Source: Stenotrophomonas maltophilia (GTDB taxonomy: Bacteria > Pseudomonadota > Gammaproteobacteria > Xanthomonadales > Xanthomonadaceae). From it: DNA of 64,000 nucleotides. The notes under the pieces are model-generated. The model was not told the DNA's origin. It ran no database searches and was given only the letters and a program-made list of their open reading frames with translations. Below, in pieces: positions 53,748-63,526 of this stretch. Where the stretch lies: positions 1 to 64,000 of the forward strand of contig NZ_QFHO01000015.1 of NCBI RefSeq assembly GCF_004920835.1, given 5' to 3'. Numbering within the stretch: the stretch's first letter is position 1; every line of letters starts with the position of its first letter. The position numbers were made by a program, and so were the translations under genes.

Positions 53748-55085
53748 TCAGGCGCCCAGCGCCTCAGGCAGCAGGGCGTCGACGAAGGCTTCCGGATCGA
53801 ACACGCGCAGGTCTTCCGGGCGCTCGCCGATGCCGGCAAAACGGATCGGAATGCCGAACTCGCGGGCCAGCGCGAACACCACACCGCCCTTGGCGGTGCC
53901 GTCCAGCTTGGTCACCACCAGGCCGGTAACGTTCACGGCGGCGTTGAACTGGCGCAGCTGCGACAGCGCGTTCTGGCCGGTGGTACCGTCGATCACCATC
54001 AGCACTTCGTGCGGTGCAGTGGGATCAATCTTGCCGAGCACGCGGCGGATCTTGCCCAGCTCATTCATCAGGCCGGACTGGGTATGCAGGCGGCCGGCGG
54101 TGTCGGCGATCAGCACCGAAGTGCCGCGGGCCTTGCCGGCCTGCAGCGCGTCGAATGCCACCGAAGCGGCGTCGGCGTTCTGACCCTGCGCGACCACGGC
54201 CACGCCGTTGCGCTCGCCCCAGGCCTGCAGCTGGGCCACTGCAGCCGCGCGGAAGGTGTCACCGGCAGCAAGCATCAGGCTGTGGCCTTCGTCCTTGAAG
54301 CGCTTGGCCAGCTTGCCAATGGTGGTGGTCTTGCCGACGCCGTTGACGCCGACGGTCAGCACCACGAAGGGCTTGGCAGTGCGGTCGATCACCAGCGGCT
54401 TGGCCACCGGCTGCAGGATCGCGATCAGTTCGGCACGCAGCGCGGCCAGCAAAGCGTTGGCATCGACGAATTCACGCGCCTTCATGCGCTTGCGCAGGCC
54501 CTCCACCAGATCGGTGGTGGCGCCGACGCCGACGTCGGCAGTGATCAGTGCGGTTTCCAGCTCGTCCAGCAGGTCGTCGTCGAGCTTGGGATTGCGCGAG
54601 AACAGGCCGCCGAAGCTGCGCGCGATGACACTGTTGCGCAGGCGTTCGCGCCAGCCGGGCTTGCCGGCCGTGGCCGGCACGGCGTCGACAGAGGCTGCGG
54701 CAGGCAGATCGTCGGCGATCGGTGCCGGGGTCGGCGCAGGCGTGGGCTCCGGCAGCGGCGCAGGCACCGGCTCGATGGCCGGGGTCGCAACAGGGGCGAC
54801 GTCGATCTGCGCAGTCGGGCTCGGAGCGGTGGGAGCCGGGACTGCCGGGACCACCGGCGCTGGAGCCACCGGGGAGGGCTCGACGGTTGCCGGTGCAACC
54901 GCTGCCGGGGGCGGCTCGACGGGGGCAGGTGCAACTGGCGCAGCTGCCGGCGCCGGTTCCTTGTCCTCGACGGGCGCGGTCGACGGGAACGCCGCGGCCA
55001 GCTCTTCAGCCGAGTAGTGCTGGGTCTTGGGTGCCTCCGTTGCGGGGGCGTCCTGGGGCTTCTTGCGGCGGAAAAAACTGAGCAT
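53748..55085 (-). CDS. ftsY: Signal recognition particle receptor
   Basis: Product of 445 aa from ATG 55085 (MLSFFRRKK, a basic membrane-targeting start). Residues 10-140 form a low-complexity Ala/Pro/Glu A domain. The NG GTPase follows: TVGVNGVGKTTTIGKLAKRF (G1), DTFRAAAVAQLQ, LIADTAGRLHTQSGLM (G3) and VVTKLDGTAKGG (G4). It docks SRP-ribosome complexes at the membrane. The A domain is unusually rich in Pro-Ala-Pro repeats. Confidence 0.96.
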   Translation of the reverse strand: MLSFFRRKKPQDAPATEAPKTQHYSAEELAAAFPSTAPVEDKEPAPAAAPVAPAPVEPPPAAVAPATVEPSPVAPAPVVPAVPAPTAPSPTAQIDVAPVATPAIEPVPAPLPEPTPAPTPAPIADDLPAAASVDAVPATAGKPGWRERLRNSVIARSFGGLFSRNPKLDDDLLDELETALITADVGVGATTDLVEGLRKRMKAREFVDANALLAALRAELIAILQPVAKPLVIDRTAKPFVVLTVGVNGVGKTTTIGKLAKRFKDEGHSLMLAAGDTFRAAAVAQLQAWGERNGVAVVAQGQNADAASVAFDALQAGKARGTSVLIADTAGRLHTQSGLMNELGKIRRVLGKIDPTAPHEVLMVIDGTTGQNALSQLRQFNAAVNVTGLVVTKLDGTAKGGVVFALAREFGIPIRFAGIGERPEDLRVFDPEAFVDALLPEALGA

Positions 55086-55214
55086 TGGCAAAAGGCGCTG
55101 AAATCAGAGGGATATGCTACCACTCGGGCCTGTCGGGCCGATGTGGACTCAAGGTCGCGGCCCATCGGCCGTTAACCGGTCCGGAGGGCTGCGCAGGGCG
55201 GCCCGGAGGCCGCC

Positions 55215-55514
55215 ATGAACAATGTGATGGGAATCGCCCTCAGCGGAATGCGCGTGGCCCAGCAGGGCGTGCAGGTGGCCGCGCACAACGTGGCCAACCT
55301 GGCGACTCCCGATGCCCAGCGCCTGCAGCTGAAGCGTAGTGCGGTGGAGCAGGGCGGGGTGCAGGCCTCGGTGACCCCTGCCGGCGTCGATGCCGCCGCA
55401 CCGCTGGGAGATCTGCTGGCAGCGAAAGCCGAAGTGGTGGCCTTCGCCGCCAATGCCACGGTGATCCGCCGCCAGGACCAGATGCTGGGCTCGCTGCTGG
55501 ATCGCGAAGCCTGA
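55215..55514 (+). CDS. Orphan mini flagellar-rod-like protein
   Basis: Product of 99 aa. The N-terminus MNNVMGIALSGMRVAQQGVQ followed by VAAHNVANLAT matches the flagellar basal-body rod N-terminal helix of FlgB/FlgC/FlgG. The C-terminus, AAKAEVVAFAANATVIRRQD then MLGSLLD, resembles the FlgC/FlgG C-terminal helix. The middle domain is reduced to about 25 residues. No flagellar genes are nearby. It could be a structural relic or a small coiled-coil protein using the rod helices; many proteobacteria carry such orphan rod-domain proteins. Confidence 0.75.
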   Translation: MNNVMGIALSGMRVAQQGVQVAAHNVANLATPDAQRLQLKRSAVEQGGVQASVTPAGVDAAAPLGDLLAAKAEVVAFAANATVIRRQDQMLGSLLDREA

Positions 55515-55546
55515 ACCCCCTCGGTCGGCGCCAACCGCCGCCCTTG

Positions 55547-55681
55547 GTAGGTGCCAACCTTGGTTGGCACGCTCGACCCGCCCCGGTAGGTGCCAACCTT
55601 GGTTGGCACGCTCGACTCGCCCCGGTAGGTGCCAACCTTGGTTGGCACGCTTTTCGAGCGTCAACCAAGGTTGGCATCTAC
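55547..55681. repeat. SMAG array: three direct units at 39-bp period plus one inverted
   Basis: Units begin at 55547, 55586 and 55625, each GTAGGTGCCAACCTTGGTTG plus GCAC; the spacing is exactly 39 bp. A fourth, inverted copy covers 55660-55681, and a GCGCCGGGC-type relic follows at 55688-55708. It separates the convergent rod-like and htpG genes. Confidence 0.85.
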
Positions 55682-55721
55682 CAGAGCAGCGCCGGGCCAT
55701 GCCCGGCGACCACCGCCTCGA

Positions 55722-57614
55722 TCAGGCCGACAACTCCAGCAGCAGCTTGTTCAGGCGTGCCACGTAGGCGCCCGGGTCCTTCAGGCTGTCGCCGGCGGCC
55801 AGCGCAGCCTGGTCGAACAGCACCCGGCCCAGGTCGTCGAAGCGTGCGCCATCGGCTTCCGCATCCAGCTTGGCGATCAGCGGATGACCTGGATTGATCT
55901 CCAGTACCGGCTTGCTGTCCGGCACCTTCTGCCCGCTGGCTTCCAGGATCTGGCGCATCTGCAGGCCCAGGTCCTGTTCGCCGATGGCCAGCACCGCCGG
56001 CGAATCGGTCAGGCGGTGCGAGACGCGCACTTCGGCCACGTCATCGCCCAGCACCGTCTTCAGGCGCTCGACGAGGCCCTGCTTGTCCTTTGCTGCCGCT
56101 TCCTGCTCCTGCTTGTCGGCTTCGCTTTCCAGCGCACCCAGGTCGAGGTCACCACGCGCGATGTCGACGAAGCCCTTGCCGTCGAAATCGGTCAGGTAGC
56201 CCATCAGCCACTCGTCGATGCGGTCGGTCAGCAGCAGCACTTCCACGCCCTTCTTGCGGAACACTTCCAGGTGCGGGCTGTTGCGCACCTGGCTATAGCT
56301 CTCGCCGGTCAGGTAATAGATCTTGTCCTGGCCTTCGGCCATTCGGCCAATATAATCGGCCAGCGACACGCTCTGCGCATCGCCGTCGCCACGGGTGGAG
56401 GCGAAGCGCAGCAGGCCGGCCACCTTCTCGCGGTTGTTGTAGTCCTCGGCCGGGCCTTCCTTCAGCACCTGGCCGAATTCCTTCCAGAACGTGGCGTACT
56501 GCTCCGGCTTGTCGGCGGCCAGCTTGTCCAGCATGTCCAGCGAGCGCTTGGTCAGCGCGGCCTTCATCGAATCGATGACCGGGCCGGACTGCAGGATCTC
56601 GCGCGAAACGTTCAGCGACAGATCATTGGAATCAACCACGCCCTTGATGAAGCGCAGGTACAGCGGCAGGAACTGCTCGGCCTGGTCCATCACGAACACG
56701 CGCTGCACATACAGCTTCAGGCCCTTGGGTGCATCGCGGTGATACAGGTCGAACGGCGCGCGGCCCGGCACGTACAGCAGCGAGGTGTACTCGAGCTTGC
56801 CTTCGACCTTGTTGTGGCTCCACGCCAGCGGGTCGCTGTGGTCGTGCGCCACGTGCTTGTAGAACTCGGTGTACTCGGCGTCGCTGATTTCAGTACGCGG
56901 ACGGGTCCACAGCGCGCTGGCGCGGTTGACGGTCTCCCACTCGACGGCCGCGCCTTCTTCGCTGTCTTCCTTCGGCATCTGGATTGGCAGGCCGATATGG
57001 TCCGAGTACTTCTTGAGGATGCTGCGCAGGCGCCAACCGTCTGCGAAATCGTGCTCGCCGTCCTTCAGGTGCAGCACGATGCGGGTGCCGCGCTCGGCCT
57101 TGTCGACGGTGGCAACGTCGAAATCGCCTTCACCGCGGGAGGTCCAGCGCACACCTTCGCCTGCAGCCAGGCCGGCGCGGCGCGAGGTCACTTCGACTTC
57201 GTCGGCGACAATGAAGGCGCTGTAGAAGCCGACGCCGAACTGGCCGATCAGCTGCGAATCCTTCTTCTGGTCGCCGGACAGCTGGCGCAGGAAATCGCCG
57301 GTGCCGGACTTGGCGATGGTGCCGAGGTGGGCAATGGCTTCGGCGCGGCTCATGCCGATGCCGTTGTCTTCGATGGTGATGGTGTGGGCGGCGGGGTCGA
57401 AGCTGACGCGCACGCGCAGTTCGCTGTCGCCTTCCAGCAGGGCGGGCTGGGTCAGGGCCTCGAAGCGCAGCTTGTCGGCGGCGTCGGCGGCGTTGGAGAC
57501 CAGCTCTCGCAGGAAGATCTCCTTGTTGGAGTACAGCGAGTGGATCATCAGCTGCAGCAGCTGCTTGACTTCGGTCTGGAAGCCAAGGGTTTCGGTCTGG
57601 GTGGTCTCGGTCAT
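55722..57614 (-). CDS. htpG: Molecular chaperone HtpG (Hsp90)
   Basis: Product of 630 aa, normal for bacterial Hsp90. GHKL ATPase N-domain: [35 protein letters not shown] and [16 protein letters not shown]. Middle domain has [20 protein letters not shown] and [20 protein letters not shown]. The C-terminal dimerisation domain ends in [12 protein letters not shown]. Cytoplasmic ATP-dependent chaperone. No clear heat-shock promoter could be picked out in the repeat-rich region upstream. Confidence 0.97.
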   Translation of the reverse strand: MTETTQTETLGFQTEVKQLLQLMIHSLYSNKEIFLRELVSNAADAADKLRFEALTQPALLEGDSELRVRVSFDPAAHTITIEDNGIGMSRAEAIAHLGTIAKSGTGDFLRQLSGDQKKDSQLIGQFGVGFYSAFIVADEVEVTSRRAGLAAGEGVRWTSRGEGDFDVATVDKAERGTRIVLHLKDGEHDFADGWRLRSILKKYSDHIGLPIQMPKEDSEEGAAVEWETVNRASALWTRPRTEISDAEYTEFYKHVAHDHSDPLAWSHNKVEGKLEYTSLLYVPGRAPFDLYHRDAPKGLKLYVQRVFVMDQAEQFLPLYLRFIKGVVDSNDLSLNVSREILQSGPVIDSMKAALTKRSLDMLDKLAADKPEQYATFWKEFGQVLKEGPAEDYNNREKVAGLLRFASTRGDGDAQSVSLADYIGRMAEGQDKIYYLTGESYSQVRNSPHLEVFRKKGVEVLLLTDRIDEWLMGYLTDFDGKGFVDIARGDLDLGALESEADKQEQEAAAKDKQGLVERLKTVLGDDVAEVRVSHRLTDSPAVLAIGEQDLGLQMRQILEASGQKVPDSKPVLEINPGHPLIAKLDAEADGARFDDLGRVLFDQAALAAGDSLKDPGAYVARLNKLLLELSA

Positions 57615-57730
57615 CGATAAGGCTCCGTGTGCAATGCCGCGCCAGCGCGTGCGGCCTCGCCAAGGGGTATGGCTGATTGTCCCGAAATCAAGGGGTTGGT
57701 CGGCCGGGCTGCGCCCGGCACCCGCTCAGT

Positions 57731-57784
57731 GCAACTGCAACTGCAACTGCAACTGCCAAAGCCAGAGCCAGAGCCAGAGCCAGA
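57731..57784. repeat. Hexamer microsatellite (GCAACT)4 and (GCCAGA)4
   Basis: Four perfect copies of GCAACT (57731-57754), a 6-nt spacer, then four perfect copies of GCCAGA (57761-57784). It lies between the conserved 20-mer and the TTCCGTGGG block that flank hairpin element 6. Shorter AGCAAC-type repeats occupy the same place beside elements 1, 2 and 7. Confidence 0.9.
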
Positions 57785-57801
57785 GCGGCATTCCGTGGGA
57801 T

Positions 57802-57903
57802 GGCGGGGCACTGTGGGTTCGCGGGGACGGCGCAAGTACGTCCATGTAGCCTTGGTCGCCGCATCCATGCGGCTCACACCCCGCGAACCCACAGTGCCCC
57901 GCC
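57802..57903 (-). repeat. Variable-stem hairpin element 6
   Basis: A perfect 25-bp inverted repeat (57802-57826 with 57879-57903) encloses a 52-nt core (57827-57878) carrying GCCGCATCCATGCGGC and TACGTCCATGTA. On the minus strand the second hairpin reads TACATGGACGTA. The left flank 57789-57805 matches, at 16 of 17 bases, the reverse complement of 15220-15236 beside element 2. Confidence 0.88.
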
Positions 57904-57927
57904 TCTGACAGGTTCACGCGGCTGTTA

Positions 57928-57951
57928 GTAGGTGTCGACCTTGGTCGACAC
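57928..57951. repeat. SMAG unit
   Basis: GTAGGTGTCGACCTTGGTCG plus ACAC; identical to the unit at 14985-15008. In both places it lies 24 bp from the outer edge of a variable-stem hairpin element. Confidence 0.8.
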
Positions 57952-57976
57952 ATCTGTCAGATATCGATACATCAAA

Positions 57977-58019
57977 TGGGGTCAGATCCGTTTTCCGCAG
58001 GAAAACGGATCTGACCCCA
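57977..58019. repeat. Perfect 20-bp GGGGTCAG-type hairpin
   Basis: Arms 57977-57996 and 58000-58019 are perfectly complementary around loop GCA; outer end TGGGGTCAGATCCG. Such hairpins are dispersed in Xanthomonadaceae and resemble REP elements. A relative is at 63625-63659. Confidence 0.85.
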
Positions 58020-58054
58020 AGAGATGTTCCGACAGATCGCAGAAAACTGTCGAA

Positions 58055-58156
58055 GGCGGGGTGGGTCAGGTTGTGGGGGTGTCCGCGGCATGGATGCCGC
58101 GGCCAAGCCCCCATGGACGGGTTTACGGCTTCCCCCACAGCCTGACCCACCCCGCC
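58055..58156 (+). repeat. Variable-stem hairpin element 7
   Basis: A 25-bp inverted repeat (58055-58079 with 58132-58156; 24 Watson-Crick pairs and one T-G) encloses a 52-nt core (58080-58131) with GCGGCATGGATGCCGC and CCCATGGACGGG. Its stem is related to that of element 1, and the three positions where the paired stems differ are changed on both arms. Flank with GTTGCT hexamers at 58182, 58194 and 58206. Confidence 0.88.
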
Positions 58157-58298
58157 TACCCACAGGAAACCAGCTTTTGTCGTTGCTCTGGCTGTTGCTT
58201 CGGCCGTTGCTTCGGCCTCTGCGGGTTCCAGGCGCCGCCCGGACGACTACAATCCCCTCCATGCTGAAATTCTCGAATACCTCCCGCCGGGGGCGCCA

Positions 58299-59413
<1,115 letters not shown>

Positions 59414-59475
59414 GGCCCCGCTGTACCCGCACCCCCTTTACGTACAACACCACGCACCATTCCGGGAGGAAACCC

Positions 59476-59967
59476 ATGAACACCACCATGCGCGCGATGC
59501 TGATCGCTTCGTTGGCCCTGGCCTTCACCGCCTGCAAGAAGGAAGAGGCCGCTCCGGTCGACGAGGCCAAGCAGGCCCTGGTCGCTCCGGCCAAGGACGA
59601 CGATGCAGGCTGGAAGAAGTACCTGCAGGAAGTGGCGATCCAGAACATGGGCAACATCACCAACAGCCCGTTCCTGTACTACCTCTCCCCGGAATCGGAT
59701 CCGGACTTCCAGGCCAAGTACGAGCGCCAGACCGAAAGCGCGACCCAGGCCGTGGCCCGTGGCGTGCAGCCGGGCAACATGCTGGCCTTCGGTTCGTCGG
59801 CCTCGGGCAAGATGGCTGACATGATCCAGGCTGTCTTCAAGGACGTGTCGCCGGATTCGATGAAGGGCGTGCGCGTCGTCTTCATCGGCCAGTCGGCCGA
59901 CAATGCCCGCGTGCAGGCTGCCATCCAGCCGACCGGTGCCGAGTACATTTTCGTCGAAGCCAAGTAA
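59476..59967 (+). CDS. Small lipoprotein of unknown function
   Basis: Product of 163 aa with a good ribosome site (GGGAGGAA). Signal MNTTMRAMLIASLALAFTAC gives lipobox FTAC followed by KKEE. The mature protein has YLQEVAIQNMGNITNSPFLY and a C-terminal KGVRVVFIGQSADNARVQAA segment. No catalytic motif is recognised; relatives appear to be restricted to Xanthomonadales-type genomes, from memory only. Confidence 0.75.
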   Translation: MNTTMRAMLIASLALAFTACKKEEAAPVDEAKQALVAPAKDDDAGWKKYLQEVAIQNMGNITNSPFLYYLSPESDPDFQAKYERQTESATQAVARGVQPGNMLAFGSSASGKMADMIQAVFKDVSPDSMKGVRVVFIGQSADNARVQAAIQPTGAEYIFVEAK

Positions 59968-60099
59968 TACCGAGCCATGGCGGCCATGCTCCGGCATGGC
60001 CCGGGCGGCGTCCTGCAAGGGCGCTGCTGATGACCTGACCGGCCCGCGCGCCCGCGTTGGCCGGTCCTTTGTCCCAGGGCGCGGGCGAGGAGTATCGCC

Positions 60100-60381
60100 G
60101 TGTCGCTGAAAATCAACGAGCTCTGCGTCAACTGCGACGTATGCGAGCCGGCCTGCCCGAACCAGGCCATTGCGATGGGTGAAACCATCTACGTGATCGA
60201 CCCTGCGCGCTGCACCGAATGCGTGGGTCATTTCGACGAGCCACAGTGCGTGGTCGTCTGCCCGGTCGAGTGCATCGACCCGGACCCGGAGATCGTGGAA
60301 ACGGAAGACCAGCTGCTGGCCAAGCTGCGCCAGCTGCAGCACGATCACCCCGAACTCTACGCGGAGCCCCCATCCGAATGA
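60100..60381 (+). CDS. YfhL-family 2[4Fe-4S] ferredoxin
   Basis: Product of 93 aa from GTG 60100, with GAGGAG upstream. Two cluster motifs are visible: CVNCDVCEPACPN, and CTECVGHFDEPQCVVVCPVEC with the longer insert that marks the Allochromatium/YfhL subgroup. The C-terminus is a charged helix. Low-potential electron carrier in the cytoplasm. Translationally coupled to ggt (ATGA), although the next protein is exported; coupling may be only transcriptional economy. Its usual coaD neighbourhood is conserved here. Confidence 0.92.
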   Translation: MSLKINELCVNCDVCEPACPNQAIAMGETIYVIDPARCTECVGHFDEPQCVVVCPVECIDPDPEIVETEDQLLAKLRQLQHDHPELYAEPPSE

Positions 60382-62108
60382 AGACGCTGATCGTCCGCCC
60401 CTTGTTGCTGCTTGGCCTGCTGCTGAGCCCGATCGCCTGGGCCGACAGCCCGGTCCGGGCCGAGCGCCCCGATGGTGCGGCCATCGCCAGTGGCCACCGA
60501 CTGGCCACCCAGGCCGGCATCGACATCCTGGCGCAGGGCGGCAACGCCTTCGACGCCGCAGTGGCGGTGTCGTCCACGCTGGCGGTGGTCGAGCCGATCA
60601 GCTCGGGCCTGGGCGGCGGCGGCTTCTTCCTGCTGCATGATGCGGCCACCGGCAAGGATGTGATGCTGGACGCGCGCGAGACCGCGCCGGCCGCTGCGAC
60701 CCCGCAGGCCTACCTGGACAAGAAGGGCGACCTCGACCGTGACCGCTCGGTCAACGGGCCGTGGTCGGCTGGCATCCCCGGCCTGCCGGCGGCGCTGGTC
60801 GAGCTCTCGGCCAAGCACGGCAAGCTGCCGCTGTCGGCCTCGCTGCAACCGGCGATCCGCATCGCCCGCGAAGGCTTCCCGGTGTACGACCGCATGGCCA
60901 AGGGCTATGCCTCGCGCCGTGAAGTGATGGAACGCTACCCCGGCACGCGCGAGGTTTACCTGCGCAACGGCAAGCCGATCGCCACCGGCGACCTGTTCCA
61001 GCAGCCGGAGCTGGCGCAGACCCTGGAACGCCTCGCCGCTGACGGCTTCGATGGCTTCTACAAGGGCCAGACCGGCAAGCTGCTGCTGGCCGGCGTGAAA
61101 CAGGCCGGTGGCAAGTGGACCGCCGAGGAGCTGTCGGGCTACCGCGTGAAGCTGCGCGAGCCGATCGTCTTCAACTACCGCGACTGGAAGATCACCACGG
61201 CGTCGCCGCCGTCTTCCGGCGGCATCGCGCTCGCGTCGATGCTGCAGATCCTGGAAGGCTGGGACCTGAAGTCGATGGATGAGGCCCACCGCACCCACCT
61301 GGTGGTGGAAGCGATGCGCCGTGCCTACCGTGACCGCACCTTCTTCCTCGGCGATCCGGACTTCGTGCAGATCCCGCAGAAGGTGCTGACCAGCAAGGAT
61401 TACGCGCAGGGCCTGCGCGCCACCATCCATCCGGAGAAGGCCACGCCCAGCGACCTGCTGTCGGGCAACCCGACCCCGCTGGAGGACGACGAGACCACCC
61501 ATTTCTCGATCATCGACCGCGACGGCAACCGGGTAGGCGCCACCCAGACCGTCAACCTGCTGTACGGCTCGGGCCTGATTCCGAAGGGCACCGGCGTGCT
61601 GCTGAACAACGAGATGGACGACTTCGCGCTCAAGCCGGGTACGCCCAACGCGTTCGGCGTGATGGGCTATGAGGCCAATGCGCCGAAGCCGGGCAAGCGC
61701 ATGCTCAGCTCGATGACGCCGACCTTCATGGAGAATGCCGACAAGGTGGTGGTACTGGGCACGCCGGGCGGCAGCCGCATCATCACCATGGTGCTGCTGG
61801 GCATCCTCGGCTACGACGCCGGCCTGGACGCGCAGCAGGTCGCCGCGCTGCCGCGCTACCACCACCAGTGGCTGCCGGACCTGATCGAAGCCGAGAACGA
61901 TGCGTTCGACGCCGGCACGGTGAAGCAGCTGCAGGCGATGGGCCACAAGATCGACCTGCCAGGCAATGTCGCCGCCGGCGGCCGCGGTTCCAGCCACGTC
62001 TGGGGCAACCTGCAGACCGTGGAATGGGACCGCAAAGCGAACAAACTGTTCGGTGGCAGCGACCCGCGCAACCCGGTGGGCAGTGCCCAGGTTGTACCGG
62101 CGCATTGA
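60378..62108 (+). CDS. ggt: Gamma-glutamyltranspeptidase
   Basis: Product of 576 aa with signal peptide (TLIVRPLLLLGLLLSPIAWA), so periplasmic or secreted. It hydrolyses glutathione and other gamma-glutamyl compounds. The N-terminal part has GGNAFDAAVAVSSTLAVVEP and SSGLGGGGFFL; autoprocessing would expose Thr373 in DDETTHFSIID as the N-terminal nucleophile of the small subunit; GSRIITMVL and TPGGSR form the oxyanion region. The residue before Thr373 is Glu where many homologues have Gln or Asn. Confidence 0.95.
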   Translation: MKTLIVRPLLLLGLLLSPIAWADSPVRAERPDGAAIASGHRLATQAGIDILAQGGNAFDAAVAVSSTLAVVEPISSGLGGGGFFLLHDAATGKDVMLDARETAPAAATPQAYLDKKGDLDRDRSVNGPWSAGIPGLPAALVELSAKHGKLPLSASLQPAIRIAREGFPVYDRMAKGYASRREVMERYPGTREVYLRNGKPIATGDLFQQPELAQTLERLAADGFDGFYKGQTGKLLLAGVKQAGGKWTAEELSGYRVKLREPIVFNYRDWKITTASPPSSGGIALASMLQILEGWDLKSMDEAHRTHLVVEAMRRAYRDRTFFLGDPDFVQIPQKVLTSKDYAQGLRATIHPEKATPSDLLSGNPTPLEDDETTHFSIIDRDGNRVGATQTVNLLYGSGLIPKGTGVLLNNEMDDFALKPGTPNAFGVMGYEANAPKPGKRMLSSMTPTFMENADKVVVLGTPGGSRIITMVLLGILGYDAGLDAQQVAALPRYHHQWLPDLIEAENDAFDAGTVKQLQAMGHKIDLPGNVAAGGRGSSHVWGNLQTVEWDRKANKLFGGSDPRNPVGSAQVVPAH

Positions 62109-62115
62109 TGCTCCG

Positions 62116-62141
62116 GCAGCGCCGGGCCATGCCCGGCGTAC
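62116..62141. repeat. SMAG relic
   Basis: GCGCCGGGCCATGCCCGGCG flanked by GCA and TAC, a degraded GTAG unit after ggt. Confidence 0.6.
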
Positions 62142-62154
62142 GGAGGGCCTGGAG

Positions 62155-62178
62155 ACCCCGCCAACCGGCGGGGTTTTC
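62155..62178 (+). terminator. Rho-independent terminator of ggt
   Basis: ACCCCGCC, loop AACC, GGCGGGGT followed by TTT; 8-bp stem about 46 bp after the ggt stop. Confidence 0.75.
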
Positions 62179-62227
62179 CGTTTCGAATCTAGCGATTATT
62201 TAACGAGCCGACGCCGATAATTGGCGC

Positions 62228-63115
<888 letters not shown>

Positions 63116-63117
63116 AT

Positions 63118-63217
63118 GTAGAGCCGAGCATGAGCTATGCCGGTCGTCCTGACCGACACCCTGCGGGTCGTCGCGAGCGACGTTGGCAGCGGCTCCTGCC
63201 GCTGCCTTCGGCTCTAC
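63118..63217. repeat. Long inverted-repeat relic with SMAG ends
   Basis: GTAGAGCCGA at 63118-63127 pairs with TCGGCTCTAC at 63208-63217; the 80 nt between contain smaller dyads (GGTCGTC/GACGACC type). It is probably a SMAG pair with an enlarged centre, between convergent genes. Confidence 0.55.
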
Positions 63218-63232
63218 AGCAGGAGTCAGCCG

Positions 63233-63526
63233 CTACGACGCCTTCAGGCAGCTGCTCATGAAGGTCTTGCGTGCATCACCGGCCAGCTTCTTCGTGCCCG
63301 CATCGGCGTTGCACTTGCGCATGCGTTCCTGCGGTGTGGTCGCGGCCTTGCTGTCGGTAGCGTGGCCGCTGAGGCAGGAGCTCTGCGCGGTCTTGTAGGC
63401 GTCGCCCTTGAGCCCCTTGTTCTTGGCCGAGCAGTCGGCCATGCGTTGCTGCTGCGGAGTGGTGGCATTGGCAGCCAAGGGGAGGCCGACCAGCAGGACG
63501 GCGGCCAGCAGGAAAGAGGCTTTCAT
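63233..63526 (-). CDS. psiF: PsiF-repeat protein
   Basis: Product of 97 aa from ATG 63526. Cleavable signal MKASFLLAAVLLVGLPLAAN, then two tandem PsiF repeats: TPQQQRMADCSAKNKGLKGD with SCLSG, and TPQERMRKCNADAGTKKLAG with SCLKAS. Four conserved cysteines suggest two disulfides in the periplasm. PsiF is phosphate-starvation inducible in E. coli; its function is unknown. Confidence 0.92.
   Translation of the reverse strand: MKASFLLAAVLLVGLPLAANATTPQQQRMADCSAKNKGLKGDAYKTAQSSCLSGHATDSKAATTPQERMRKCNADAGTKKLAGDARKTFMSSCLKAS

Larger units (their letters stand above)
57615..58298. other. 684-bp intergenic block between htpG and rsmD made of repeats
   Basis: It contains, left to right, the conserved flank GGGCTGCGCCCGGCACCCGC (57706-57725), a hexamer microsatellite, hairpin element 6, a SMAG unit, a GGGGTCAG-type perfect hairpin, hairpin element 7 and its GTTGCT-rich flank. 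A 13-codon open frame (58261-58302, MLKFSNTSRRGRQ) overlaps the GTG of rsmD and could act as a leader; TACAAT at 58247-58252 could be its -10. No other gene is supported. Confidence 0.8.

Noticed and set aside
55547..55681. Regularly spaced 39-bp repeats considered as a CRISPR array
   Set aside because: Only three direct units, spacers of about 15 bp, spacers nearly identical to each other, and units that are SMAG palindromes; no cas gene is nearby.
57731..57784. Hexamer microsatellite considered as a phase-variation tract in a coding gene
   Set aside because: Hexamers would not shift a reading frame, and no credible gene covers the tract.
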